From: Cytidiella melzeri
Taxonomy: Eukaryota; Basidiomycota; Agaricomycetes; Polyporales; Irpicaceae
Assembly: GCA_022592445.1 (NCBI GenBank)
Contig: JABYQR010000430.1
Location: 1 to 35,281, forward strand
Direction: 5' to 3'
Length of the DNA: 35,281 nt
Shown here: positions 9,505 through 18,606 of the stretch, piece after piece
How the letters are laid out: each line of letters opens with the position of its first letter
Position numbering within the stretch: position 1 is the first letter of the stretch
Position numbers and translations under genes: made by a program
The notes under the pieces: generated by a model
What the model was told of the DNA's origin: nothing
Database searches by the model: none
What the model saw: only the letters and a program-made list of their open reading frames with translations

Positions 9505-9711
9505 CTCCTTCACTGCGACCCCCTTTTACAGCCGCCCCTTCTCCTTCTCAAGGCTACTGAGTCTTACTGTGTTCTCCTTCACTGCAACCCCTTTTTACAG
9601 CTGCCCCTTCTCCTTCTCAAAGCTACTGAGCCTTACTGCGCTCTCCTTCACTGTGAACCCCTTTTACAGCCGCCCCTTCTCTTTCTCAAGGCTACTGCGA
9701 TTTAGACTGCG
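9505..9711 (+). repeat. Three copies of a 69 bp tandem repeat
   Basis: Units begin at 9505, 9574 and 9643 with CTCCTTCACTG and contain TTTTACAGCYGCCCCTTCTC and CTCAARGCTACTG. The spacing is exactly 69 bp. The third copy diverges after about 9690. Confidence 0.8.
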
Positions 9712-11186
9712 TTTATTCTGCGTTCCCATTGCGTTTCCTACTGTGTTTACCATGGCGTTTTGCGTTATCCCCTTGCAATGAGCCAGCGCAGTCCTTTACC
9801 TCACACTTTACCACACCACTTCCTCTCCCCCCTCTTGTGTATCGCATTCCAATTGCTCCCCTTTCTTCACCACTGCGTTGCCCCTAGCTCTATCACTTTT
9901 ATACCACTTTCTTTTGCAACACTTAAGTTCTATTGCCTCTTTGCATTGCATTGCCTTGCTTGGTTTTACTTTACACCTTTCTACCTGGAACTTTTCCCAG
10001 CTACCCAAACAAACCACAGCGCTTTTGGCCTCGCACTCCGAGCCCTGAAAATGCATCACCGCTCGCCCGAGTCTAGGTGCAGCCTAGGACTCTTAGACCC
10101 ACTCGCAACCTACATTCACGCATACCCTCAACCCCTACTTACACATGTAATCGCCTCTCGCGAGGTCAGGTGTGTTTGTGCCCGGTCCCTTTGTGTCCGG
10201 GGGGTATGTTAGTGTCTCAACGGGTGCAGTCCCTCGCGATTTTGAGCAATCTGACCAGGATGGCTTCAAGAAGAACGTCCTTGCACAGTTTTATAAGTTC
10301 CTAAAACATACACAGCGTGAGTCTTCCTCAGAGAGCACTCTGATCAAACGCACTTACTGTGCCACCAGGGTATGATGCACCAAACACATCTTTGAGTGTG
10401 CTGGATGATTTGTCCGTAGATGCTAGCAATAGCAAGGGGTGTTTGGGACCTGAGGTTGAACATACTGAAGGTGTGGATGAGGAATCAGTTGAGACTGCCA
10501 ACGGATTGTCAGCACCGCCTATGCAAAGCACGAGGAAACAGCCTACCAGCTTGAGCTCTGGCGCTACACCTGACAATGCAGCGTCAAACAGTACAACATC
10601 CAGATGTCCTACAGCACAACCACATAGAATCACTATCAAACCAGGCGTCAGTGAACGTGAAGTACAGGTTGCTCTGCAAGACAACACGCCTGCAGAGCTG
10701 GTGAAATGGCTGGAGACTCTAGAGGAGGCAGAGTGGGGACAAAAGATAAAAGAGTGGAACGGTCTGACACCATTTGAATTGGACAGAGAGTGCAATATGG
10801 TCAGAAACGCAGTTTTGTTGTGCTCCTTAGGCTTAGGTGTTGGCAACACCGGTTTCCCAATTGGGAAGTCAACATCACAAGCATGTGAAACTCAGAACAA
10901 ATCTGTCACGTCGCTTGATTCTCCTCCATTATCTCCCACAGCAACCACTTCAACGTTGATCAACCCTCAGGCAGCGTTGCCAGCTCCTGATGTACCCGCC
11001 AACGCTTTGAATTTGTCACTGTTGCCCGCTGTCACCATTCCCACCTCTGAGAACGCTACGGTACATAGCAACACAACACCTCCACCCGGAGACAGTCCAT
11101 CGAGGTTGCTCTTTGACAATGAAGCAGAAGATATGTCTGCCCAGCTGGTGTCTGTTGACAAGGAGCAGGAACCATTTCAACCTTCT

Positions 11187-11943
11187 TGTCATGGATGGCC
11201 TGACTAGCCCTTAATTTTCGCAATTTACCTCTTGTTTTTATCCATAAAACTCCGGGCTGCAGCTTAGTTGCAACCTTTCCTGCATAAGCTCCTTTGCACG
11301 TCTATTAAGCGCCCGTATCACGTGGCTTAGATGCTCCACACGGTCACATTACTTGCTACTACATCACACTGGCATGTGACTTAGCTTAAGTAAGACCACA
11401 TGGCTACAAGCACATGGCTCAGCCCATAGCTAGGGTTTGACGTCATAGATACCATCCACATGGGCTCCTTATTGTTCTTTCCCTATTGTTCTCTTTATGG
11501 AAGGATGTTCTCACAGGTGTGGGAATGGAATACAATAGTTGGTCTCCTTTTAGATAGATTCTCTCACGAGTAGAGTTCTTGGCAAGGACTAGACAATAGC
11601 TATTGTTCTCCTTTAGGTAGTTCTTTTGTTCTTTGTTCACACGGCTTCTTGCAAAGCCTGCCCTCAACATGGTCTGTGTGCAGGTCCCTGAAGTCTATAT
11701 ATACTGCTGCATGTACGCTCCTAGCCCCCATCTCGACCTCTTGGTCTTTACTGGGCTAGGTAAGCAAATCCCCTCTGTACTACATAGCTGGTAGTCAGAA
11801 TACTAACTTGGTCTTTACTGGGCTAGCAACTTGCATAAAGTTTGATAGCTGGTGAGAGCATTGTGCTTCAAGCCTGCCACCACCTCTTCGTCGTCTTCCA
11901 CATTGTGTCCCTTTTAGTTGCGTCGAGCTTCGTCTCCGTGACA
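11187..11943 (+). mobile_element. Solo LTR, family B
   Basis: A 757 bp element from TGTCATGGATGGCC to GTCTCCGTGACA with the perfect TSD CTTCT at 11182-11186 and 11944-11948. TATA box TATATATA at 11696-11703. The complete inverted copy at 17850-18606 has the same length, 757 bp. It is inserted in a hypothetical gene and restores its frame when removed. Confidence 0.9.
11760..11826 (+). other. Predicted leader mini-intron in LTR family B, bounded by a 20 bp direct repeat
   Basis: CTTGGTCTTTACTGGGCTAG occurs at 11740-11759 and 11807-11826. Copy 1 is followed at once by GTAAGC; copy 2 ends in the acceptor TAG. TACTAAC at 11801-11807 is a perfect branch-point consensus, about 20 bp before the acceptor. 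Splicing removes 67 bp, exactly one repeat copy plus spacer. It lies 57 bp after the TATA box, so the first exon would be very short. Conserved in the 17850-18606 copy; partly decayed in the 22.8 kb copy (GTAGGC, CACTAAC). Confidence 0.55.
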
Positions 11944-12999
11944 CTTCTCTCCCAGATAGCGCAGACTCTGGCATTACTGCGCCTAGCCCTGGTTGGCAAG
12001 CGCCTCAGGAAGAAAATGACTCAGGTTGCCCTAGCATGAACTTGCTCACAGTAATGAGCGCTGTCGACAAAACCGACTGGCCTGACTGGGTCAGTGAACA
12101 CTACACACGCTTCATGGCCGAGGAGCTGCCAGAAGCGCATTGAGCAATCTGGCTGCCGCTGCTCGTTACATGGGTTGAAATCAAGCAGGCACAAGAATTT
12201 GCATCCTCAGTACGTTGGGTATTCTGTTGCCTGTGCATATATCTGACATTTATTTGACAGCGTCTGGAGTTGGCTCTCAGCCACAGGCCTCCTGAGGTGG
12301 AGGCATGGGGTAAGAACGGACAATGAACGAGGATAGACATATGAGGGGAAGCTGAGAAAGCGGCCTACGGAGAAGCATGGAATGCGTGGTGGGATGCACT
12401 GAACCCGACGTGGCAGCAGAAGGTAGACAGCCAGTACGTGCAGGAAGGCGAAGGTGTTGGGATGCATTCATCCATACTGGTACCAACGGACTGGTGAATG
12501 TCCTTGCTGCACTGCTGTGCTATCACAACATGGCCAACGCAAAGGATTGGGTGAGCTCAGCAACAGATGTTGCTTGGGCGTTCTCGCAAGTCCTCGAGCA
12601 GATTTGTAAGGCAAGGGTGTTGGTTGAATCCACAGGGTAAGTAAACCTACAATACACATCTGGAGCTCGTCTCACTCTTGCATATAGTAGAGACAAACGT
12701 TGTCTTGGTGCCATTGACAACAACGGCAACAACACCGCTGCCGGGCCACCACAACGTTGCCAGCGGCACTCGTGAGCTTGTCACATCATCTCTCGTGTCA
12801 ATAATGCCGTACAATATACTATGCATATCTGTTTCAGCATAGCAGTATATCATCAATTCTAAGCGTCTAGAAAACCGTGAGACAAAGTTCCCGAAGTGAC
12901 CAGTAATTTATTACAGCCCACGTGGCAAAATGCGCAGCAATGTACCATAACAGGCTGGTCAGCCACAAAGTTGCAAGAAAACCAGCGCCAACAGGTCCT

Positions 13000-13870
13000 G
13001 CCGACGAGTGCCAATGAGTGCCGAAGCTCTCGGCACTGGCACTAGGTGGGCTACCAACCTATAATAGCCTCCAACTGCTTGTGCACATTCAGCCTTGCAA
13101 TGATCTATCATACAGTATGGCTACATAGCTAGTACGAAGCTTGGAGCTATTTGTTGTTAGGGATGTAGAGTTTTCCCTTGTAATAGATGAGTCCGTCACT
13201 CTCTTCTCATTTGAGTAAATCGCCAACAGGTTTGTGAGGACCCTTCTTTTGAAGGGTAGCAAGAGCTTGTGCAACTTCTGCTTCTTGTTCCGTGCATTCT
13301 CGGATCTTTGATTTGAGCGGAAAGGGAGTGGCAAGTGTGCTAGTAGCAACAATCCGGAAGTGTTCCGGTTTCAGTACCACCTGATTCTTGTTGTCTTCTT
13401 TGTCTGTGACAGCGTGTGAGTTGAAGATCAGTGTGTATCATGGTACTGCCAGGCTGGTGAACCAACACGAAGTCAAAGTCAGCCAAGAGTATTGACCAAC
13501 ATGCTTCATGTCAAGTAAGGTGTTGCGCAGTTTTCCAATACTGCAGGTTTGCGTGATCTGTCCAGATCTCAAATGGTTCCTTGAGCCCCTCAAGGTAGTG
13601 GCGCCAATCTTTGAAAGCTTCAGTCATGGCTAACATCTCCCAATCAAAGATTTTGTAGTTACACTCTGCTTCAGTCATGGATGTGGACCGGTAGGCAATA
13701 GGGTGATAGAATCTATCTTCTTTAGATTTCTGGGAGATGATTCTACTGGTTGCATAGCCCGAGGCATTGACTTCTAGACGTGTAGGGAGTTCAGGGTCCT
13801 AGACTGCCAAGATAGGCTTAGTGGTAAAGGCCCTCTTTAGCAATGTGACGGCAGTCTGCGGTGCTGGACC
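13000..13870 (-). pseudogene. Gypsy RNase H and truncated integrase start
   Basis: Minus-strand reading shows LEVNASGYATSRIISQ (RNase H, D-A-S-G with D changed to N), FYHPIAYRSTSMTEAECNYKIFDWEMLAM, HYLEGLKEPFEIWTDHANLQYW, then TGA where LTR-R is usual, then a frameshift, EHFRIVATSTLATPF, and SDGLIYYKGKLYIPN, the start of the H2C2 zinc-binding region of integrase. Beyond about 13100 the frame dissolves. The catalytic D,D-35-E integrase core is absent. Confidence 0.75.
13011..13051. repeat. Short hairpin (AGTGCCAATGAGTGCCGA / TCGGCACTGGCACT)
   Basis: Imperfect inverted repeat around AGCTC, near the point where the Gypsy integrase frame degenerates. It may be the remnant of a small terminal-inverted-repeat element; no borders can be set. 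Confidence 0.45.
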
Positions 13871-14768
13871 CTAGACAAACGGCACATCCTTTTTAGTCAG
13901 GTTGTGTAGAGGCCGTGCGTGCTTTGAGAAGTCTTGGATGAAGTGTTGGTAGAAGTTGGCAAACCCGATGAATCCTCTAACTTCTTTGAAATTCTTGGGT
14001 GTAGGACACGTAGAAACTGCTTGGACTTTGACAGGGTCCATAGCTACTTTGCCGGCGCAAATGATCAACCCGAGGTACTCAATCTCAGATTTCTCAAACT
14101 CACACTTTTTTGGCCAAAGATAGAGATCATGCTGCTGAAGTCGCTCAAGGACTTCATGGACAACCTTGCGGTGCTCCATCAGGTTGTTGCTCCAGATTAA
14201 AATGTCATCTAGATAGACAGCCACCTTGCCCTCGGCAACAAGGTTGGTAAAGATGTTGTCCATCAGAGCCTGGAAGGTAGCGGGTGAGTTTGTAAGACCA
14301 AAGAACATGACTTTAGGTTCAAAAAGTCCTTGGTTGCTGACAAAGGCCGCTTTGTACTTGTCCCCTTCTTTAATTCAGACATTGTGATATCCCCAACACA
14401 CATTGAATTTTGTGAAGATCTTTGCACCCTTGAGCTTGTTGATGATGTCGGTGGCAAGCGGTAGAGGGTAACAATTTTTCAAAGTGATGTCGTTGATGGG
14501 GTAGCCAATTAGACTCTTCCTCAGAGAAGACTTTAGCGTGTCTGTGATACTCTGATGGAACAATATCTTCAAAGGAGCACTGAGCTTTAGCTTTGTTTGC
14601 TTCAGCAGCAAGCTTGATAGAGTAGGTGAAGCCGGCCATACACCAGACTTTGTCTGTGGTGTCTTGGATGATACCAGCTTTGACCCATTGTCTATGTTTT
14701 TTGCAATTACCGTCAACCTTCTGGAAATGTTTGTCAGGAGATTCTTCCGAGCCGCTCAGAATTGTCAT
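13871..14768 (-). pseudogene. Gypsy reverse transcriptase
   Basis: Two overlapping frames upstream (KNCYPLPLATDIINKLKGAKIFTKFNV, CWGYHNV) then TGA 14377-14375 where Gypsy RTs have Arg (NVRI), then in the same frame IKEGDKYKAAFVSNQGLFEP, MFFGLTNSPATFQALM, and the catalytic YLDD (VAVYLDDILIWS; Gypsy elements often have Y/F-x-DD). The thumb follows (EYLGLIICAGKVAMDPVKV, VRGFIGFANFYQHFI). A frameshift lies near 14510. Ends at TAG 13871-13873, at a codon that is Trp in most relatives (PFVW). Confidence 0.85.
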
Positions 14769-14781
14769 TTCTCCTTTTTTT

Positions 14782-15132
14782 TCAGCTAACAGTAGGGTTT
14801 ACGTGCTTGAGCCATGGTAGCCCAAGAATGATGTCTTCTGGACCCAAGTCCGTGACAAGAAACTCTGCTTTTTTCGTGTGGTCTCTGACTGTGAGTGTAA
14901 GGCAAACAAAGTGCGTTGATACGCCAGCTTTATCCTTAGTTCTGTCAATATTATGCAAAAAGATGACCGTTTCGAGCAGGTGCTGGATAATCTTATGCTT
15001 TTTGACAAGTTGGTGACTGATGAATAAAGCCGTAGCTCCTAAATCAATCATAGCAGGAACACAAATGCTTTTATTCAGACCTTTTACTAGTACATGTATT
15101 TGGAAATGAGACGATAACCAATCTAACAACAA
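14782..15132 (-). pseudogene. Gypsy aspartic protease domain (active-site Ser lost)
   Basis: The frame contains VPAMIDLGATALFIS, corresponding to the retropepsin active site D-S-G-A-T; here the Ser codon is TTA (Leu), explicable by TCA to TTA. The downstream LGLPWLKHVNP block is the usual end of Gypsy proteases (ILGMPWLxxxNP). It is out of frame with the gag end and followed by stops. Confidence 0.75.
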
Positions 15133-15603
15133 TATAGTACATGCAGAAATAACAGAAGCCAGGTACAGAGTTGCTATGGTTGCATGGCAGAAGACAAGGC
15201 AGACAACAAAGGAGACAAGAACAGGATATTGGGGGGACTCGCAGCTGCGGCTGCATTACGAGTCTGTTTCAAAAAACTGCGTTAATCTTTGCTGCCATTT
15301 CATCTATTTGCTTCTTTTGGATGTCCAGCATGTCCTTTAGCGCAGCAATCTTAGCATCCTTGTCATTGGATGCGTTTTGCTTCGTTGTGGTAGTGGTCGA
15401 CAAGGTTGACAAGGTAGCAGCAACTTTTTGTCCCTTAGGGATGCCTTGAAGCTTTTTCAGGGAAACGGAACCCCAGTGACCAGTGCCACCACAGTGGTTG
15501 TAGACCAGGTCATCTGAGTGCTTCAAATACCTCTTCTTTTGATTCTAAGAACCACAAACCGAGCAGCGCTTGCTCATCTCTTTCTTCCATTTCTGGAAGA
15601 TCT

Positions 15604-16328
15604 TATCACAGATTTTTAATGTTTCTACAAGACTTGCCTTACCAGGCAACGGTATTATTGGGAATATTTAAGCGCTTGTCAAGCGCTTATCCAGCGCTTA
15701 TCCGGCATCTATTTAGGCGCTTATCCAGCGCTTATCTGGCGCTTATCAGGCGCCTATTCCGGCGCTTATTCTCAGTGCCTATCAATTGATGCGCTGATGC
15801 GCCTTCTGTCTCTAATGCGCTGATGCGCTCCTTTCCTTATCTGTGTATCACATGATAGAACTCTCTGGAACATTGTGGAACATGCTGGAACTATGATGTC
15901 ATAGTATAGAACATTCCATTAGATGATGTTATAGTTCCTAGAACCTTCTGGAAAAGTCTAGCCTTGTCTTAGAACAAGCTAGAACAAGTCTAGCCTTGGA
16001 GCTGGGTCATGGGGTCAGGTCATGGGGACAATTGCTATTGGTTGATTATTGAAGTGGCACCACTAGGGCATAGGGCATGCTTAGTAAGGTAGATTACTTC
16101 GCTTACTCATGTAGGTATTAGGGGTCTTAGGGTAGTACCTGGGGTCCTCCCCTTCATGTATATATAGAGGCACTCCTGAGGGCATATCCCCTCAGTCTTA
16201 TCCACTCTGTTGATAAAGGACTACCTTGTACTCTCCAGTACTTCGCTCACCACACCTCTTACACTCTATCTCACTATCTCCCCTTCAAGTTTAACAACTA
16301 TCTGGTGAGTGTAACCTTAACTGTTACA
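15604..16328 (+). mobile_element. Solo LTR, family A (copy 1, in Gypsy gag)
   Basis: A 725 bp element from TATCACAG (TGTCACAG with G to A) to CTGTTACA, with the perfect TSD GATCT at 15599-15603 and 16329-16333. TATATATAG at 16159-16167 sets the sense as plus. Tandem GCGCTTATCC-type units lie near the start. A perfect three-unit heat-shock-like element is at 15941-15953. U5 ends CTGGTGAGT, a possible splice donor, then TAACCTTAACTGTTACA. Confidence 0.9.
15941..15953 (+). promoter_or_regulatory. Heat-shock-element-like site GAAccTTCtgGAA in LTR A copy 1
   Basis: Three alternating GAA/TTC units with 2 bp spacing match the canonical nGAAnnTTCnnGAAn form. A second pair, GAAcaTTC, is about 30 bp upstream. 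Located about 205 bp before the TATA box. All three other A copies keep at least one perfect GAAnnTTC pair. Confidence 0.4.
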
Positions 16329-17528
16329 GATCTCCTGTTTGCCCAGACCCGCAAAGAGCGCGTCAAACGAGGCGGAGAAACAGGACACGTTAATCTCCAT
16401 GGCGTTGGGATCTCGGAACGCTTGTTGGTGGGACTTGCCGTGTCCCAACAAGCTGTCCACCATGACCTTGCCGGTGCTGTTGGGGAGGTCGGCAAGTTGA
16501 GCATCGGCCGCTTTGCATTGGTCTTTGAGAGTGTCATATGTGGCGGCGGGGATCTGGAAGTACGAGACACATTGCAAGTACCTGGTGCTCAAGCTTGACT
16601 TGAGGCAATCAAAGAGGTCCTGCTGGCTCCAGCAAGTGCGAGGGGCCCAGGTCCCAAACTCGGAGATATGAGTGGCAAAGGTCTTATAGCCCTGCTTCAT
16701 GTTGGCAATCTTTGTCTTCGCCTCCATGACAGCGTCAATAGGCTCAAATTTGGCTTTGAATGCCTTGACAAATGTATCCCAGCTGTTGCCAAAAGCTGGT
16801 TTGCTGTTTGCAAGCTCCTCAATATGAGGACGGGCCCAGTTGGCGGCGGCGTCCTGCATGAACGACAGAGTGCTGGTGATGAGTTTGTGAGGATCAAAGA
16901 TCCTTGTGCCACTGTTGTCCAGCCGGACCTGGCCTTAAGCGTCTTGCTAGAAGAACACCTTTCCCTGGTTCTGGGCCCAGACAATAAAAGCATGGCAGAA
17001 GAGCCTTGCTTCTGACAAAGTTTTACCTTTGAAGGAGACCGGTTTTTCAACAATACTCCGTTCCCGGGAGGTGTGGGTAGCCGTGGCAGTTGCTGTGGGT
17101 TGTACAGCTGCCAGAGCAGCAACTTGATTGGTGAGGTCCACCATTCTCTGTGTCAGAATACCAAACATGTTGAGGATACATGTTGAGGATGTCCTGTGCA
17201 CTCAAGTTGGCAGCGGCAGGAGCAGCGTTCTGCTGGTCTTGGTTAGGGTCCATGTCTTGTGATGTGATGATACGTAATTTTTCTTTGTTGGGTGTTGACG
17301 GGGGTAGGCACCTCTTGAGCTGAGGCTTCTTCGTAGAGAGGTCCTTTGAGAAACAGGAGCCCGTGTCTTTAGGCACTAGACAACGCAAGGGGAATTCAAA
17401 CGGTCGACGTAAGTGGTAGCTCAACGGTATGATGAGACCAGAGACGTACTTGTCAAACAGGAATAAACTTCTGTAAATGGTGGGGGAGGAGATATAAACC
17501 CAGGGGTTACACAACAATCTCGACCTAA

Positions 17529-17620
17529 TGTCACGGAGACGAAGCTCAATGCAACTAATAGGGACACAATGTGGATGACAACGAAGAAGTGGTGGCAGGC
17601 TTGAAGCACAGTGCTCTCAC
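17529..17620 (-). mobile_element. LTR B fragment (3' end only), the 5' LTR of the Gypsy element
   Basis: 92 bp starting (plus strand) TGTCACGGAGACGAAGC, directly upstream of the Gypsy leader and gag. The rest of this LTR is replaced by another B fragment in opposite orientation at 17621. Confidence 0.75.
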
Positions 17621-17849
17621 TGTCGTGGATGGCCTGACTAGCCCTTATGTTTCGCCATTTACCTCTTGTTTTTATCTGTAAAACTCCGGGCTACAACCCA
17701 GTTGCAATCCTCCTTGCACAAACCCCTTTCACGTCTAAAAGTGCCCGTATCATGTGGCTTAGATGCTCTACATGGTCACGTTACTAGCTGCTACATCACA
17801 CTGGCACGTGACTCAGCTTATGTAAGACCACATGGCTACAACCACATGG
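17621..17849 (+). mobile_element. LTR B fragment (5' end only), plus orientation
   Basis: 229 bp starting TGTCGTGGATGGCCTGAC, colinear with the first part of the 11187 LTR, stopping at CCACATGG where a complete minus-strand LTR begins. Confidence 0.8.
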
Positions 17850-18606
17850 TGTCACGGAGACAAAGCTCGACGCAACTAAAAGGGACACAACGTGGAAGAC
17901 AACGAAGAGGTGGTGGCAGGCGTGAAGCACAATGCTCTGACCAGCTATCAAACTTTATGCAAGTTGCTAGCCCAGTAAAGACCAAGTTAGTATTGTTACT
18001 ACCAGCTATGTAGTACAAGAGGGGGTTGCTTACCTAGCCCAGTAAAGACCAAGAGGTCGAGATGGGGGGCTAGGAGCGTACATGCAGCATCTTATATAGA
18101 CTTCAGGGACCTGCGCACAGACCATGTTGAGGGCAGGCTTTGCAAGAAGCCATGTGAACGAAGAAGAAAAGAACTACCTAAAGGAGAACAATAGCTATTG
18201 TCTGGACTCTGCCAAGACCTCTACTCGTGAGAGAATCCATCTAAAAGGAGACCAACTATTGTATTCCATTCCCACACCTGTGAGAGCATTCTTCCATAAA
18301 GAGAACAATAGGGAAAGAACAATAAGAGTCCATGTGCGTGCTATCTATGACATCAAACCATAGCTCTGGGCTGAGCCATGTGGCTGTAGCCATGTGGTCT
18401 TACATACGCTGAGTCACGTGCCAGTGTGACGTAGCAGCTAGTAACGTAACCATGTAGAGCATCTAAGCCACATGATACAGGCGCTTAATAGATGTGCAAA
18501 GTGTTTTGCGCAAAGAGGATTGCAAAAGGGTTGTAGCCACAGGTTTTAAAGATAAACACAAGAGGTAAATTGCCAAAAATAAGGGCTAGTCTGGCCATCC
18601 ACAACA
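17850..18606 (-). mobile_element. Complete LTR, family B, minus orientation
   Basis: 757 bp, TGTCACGGAGAC..GGCCATCCACAACA on the plus strand. It contains the leader mini-intron repeats (minus strand) with GTAAGC and TACTAAC intact. Flanks are CATGG and CTGGG, which do not match, so no TSD is visible. It abuts the endonuclease frame of the non-LTR element. Confidence 0.85.

Larger units (their letters stand above)
8660..10219 (+). mobile_element. Pyrimidine-rich segment related to family D, diverged
   Basis: Shares with the family D insertion a TATA-like site (near 9297), a CAGTTTCC-containing leader, CACTGCG-rich stretches, a CTAGGACTCTTAGACC-like block (about 10085) and the terminal GTGTCTCA (ending 10219). 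I could not find its left end or a TSD; the left limit is approximate. It contains a simple-sequence region and a 69 bp tandem repeat, listed separately. Long frames across it are low-complexity Phe/Leu/Cys-rich strings and are not credible proteins. Confidence 0.4.
10220..12776 (+). pseudogene. Hypothetical fungal (WWDAL-type) protein gene, split by a B-family solo LTR
   Basis: Frame 10359-11186 (Ser/Thr/Pro-rich, with a TPAELVKWLETLEEAEWGQKI segment) is interrupted by the LTR at 11187. Removing the LTR and one CTTCT copy continues the frame (FQPS then LPDSADSG) to TGA 12141-12143 and on past it (AIWLPLLVTWVEIKQAQEF). An intron with GTACGT..TTGACAG (about 12210-12260) follows. After it come HRPPEVEAW, WWDALNPTW and, with a frameshift near 12480, GTNGLVNVLAALL and ATDVAWAFSQVL. 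A last small exon (NNGNNTA) lies after an intron at 12638. This pattern (WWxAL, then PGxNGxxNVxAxL, then DVAW) is common in Agaricomycete hypothetical proteins; I know no function. Upstream, 10220-10375 (FKKNVLAQFYKFLKH) may be its N-terminus in another frame. Confidence 0.6.
13000..17253 (-). mobile_element. Internal region of a decayed Ty3/Gypsy retrotransposon (family B LTR)
   Basis: Order on the minus strand: gag, zinc knuckle, aspartic protease, reverse transcriptase, RNase H, start of integrase. That order is diagnostic for Ty3/Gypsy. Upstream, directly before gag, lies the 3' end of a family B LTR (17529-17620), so B is this element's LTR. The integrase core and the 3' LTR are missing. 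An A-family solo LTR (15604-16328) interrupts gag. Many frameshifts and stops make it inactive. Confidence 0.85.
15269..17253 (-). pseudogene. Gypsy gag, interrupted by a solo LTR
   Basis: Start ATG at 17253 (MDPNQDQQNA). A frameshift near 17180 leads to LNMFGILTQRMVDLTNQVAAL, EKPVSFKGKTLSEARLF and FIVWAQNQGKVFF. Stops follow, then the Retrotrans_gag core AANWARPHIEEL, WDTFVKAFKAKFEPID and AKTKIANMKQGYKTFATHISEFG, down to GLGKQEI at 16334. After removal of the A LTR (15604-16328) and one GATCT, the frame continues as FQKWKKEMSKRCSVCGS, with a TAG, and reaches a knuckle-like NHCGGTGHWGSV, in which the outer Cys residues are lost. The end is a coiled-coil-like Lys/Asp-rich tail at 15269. Confidence 0.75.

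Noticed and set aside
9286..9705. 139-residue frame with Leu/Pro/Phe repeats
   Set aside because: Translation of the 69 bp tandem repeat and pyrimidine-rich DNA; several frames are equally open.
13934..14200. Plus-strand frame of 88 codons
   Set aside because: Antisense shadow of the Gypsy reverse transcriptase.
16305..16598. Plus-strand frame of 97 codons starting in the LTR
   Set aside because: Antisense of gag; begins at the LTR end only by chance.
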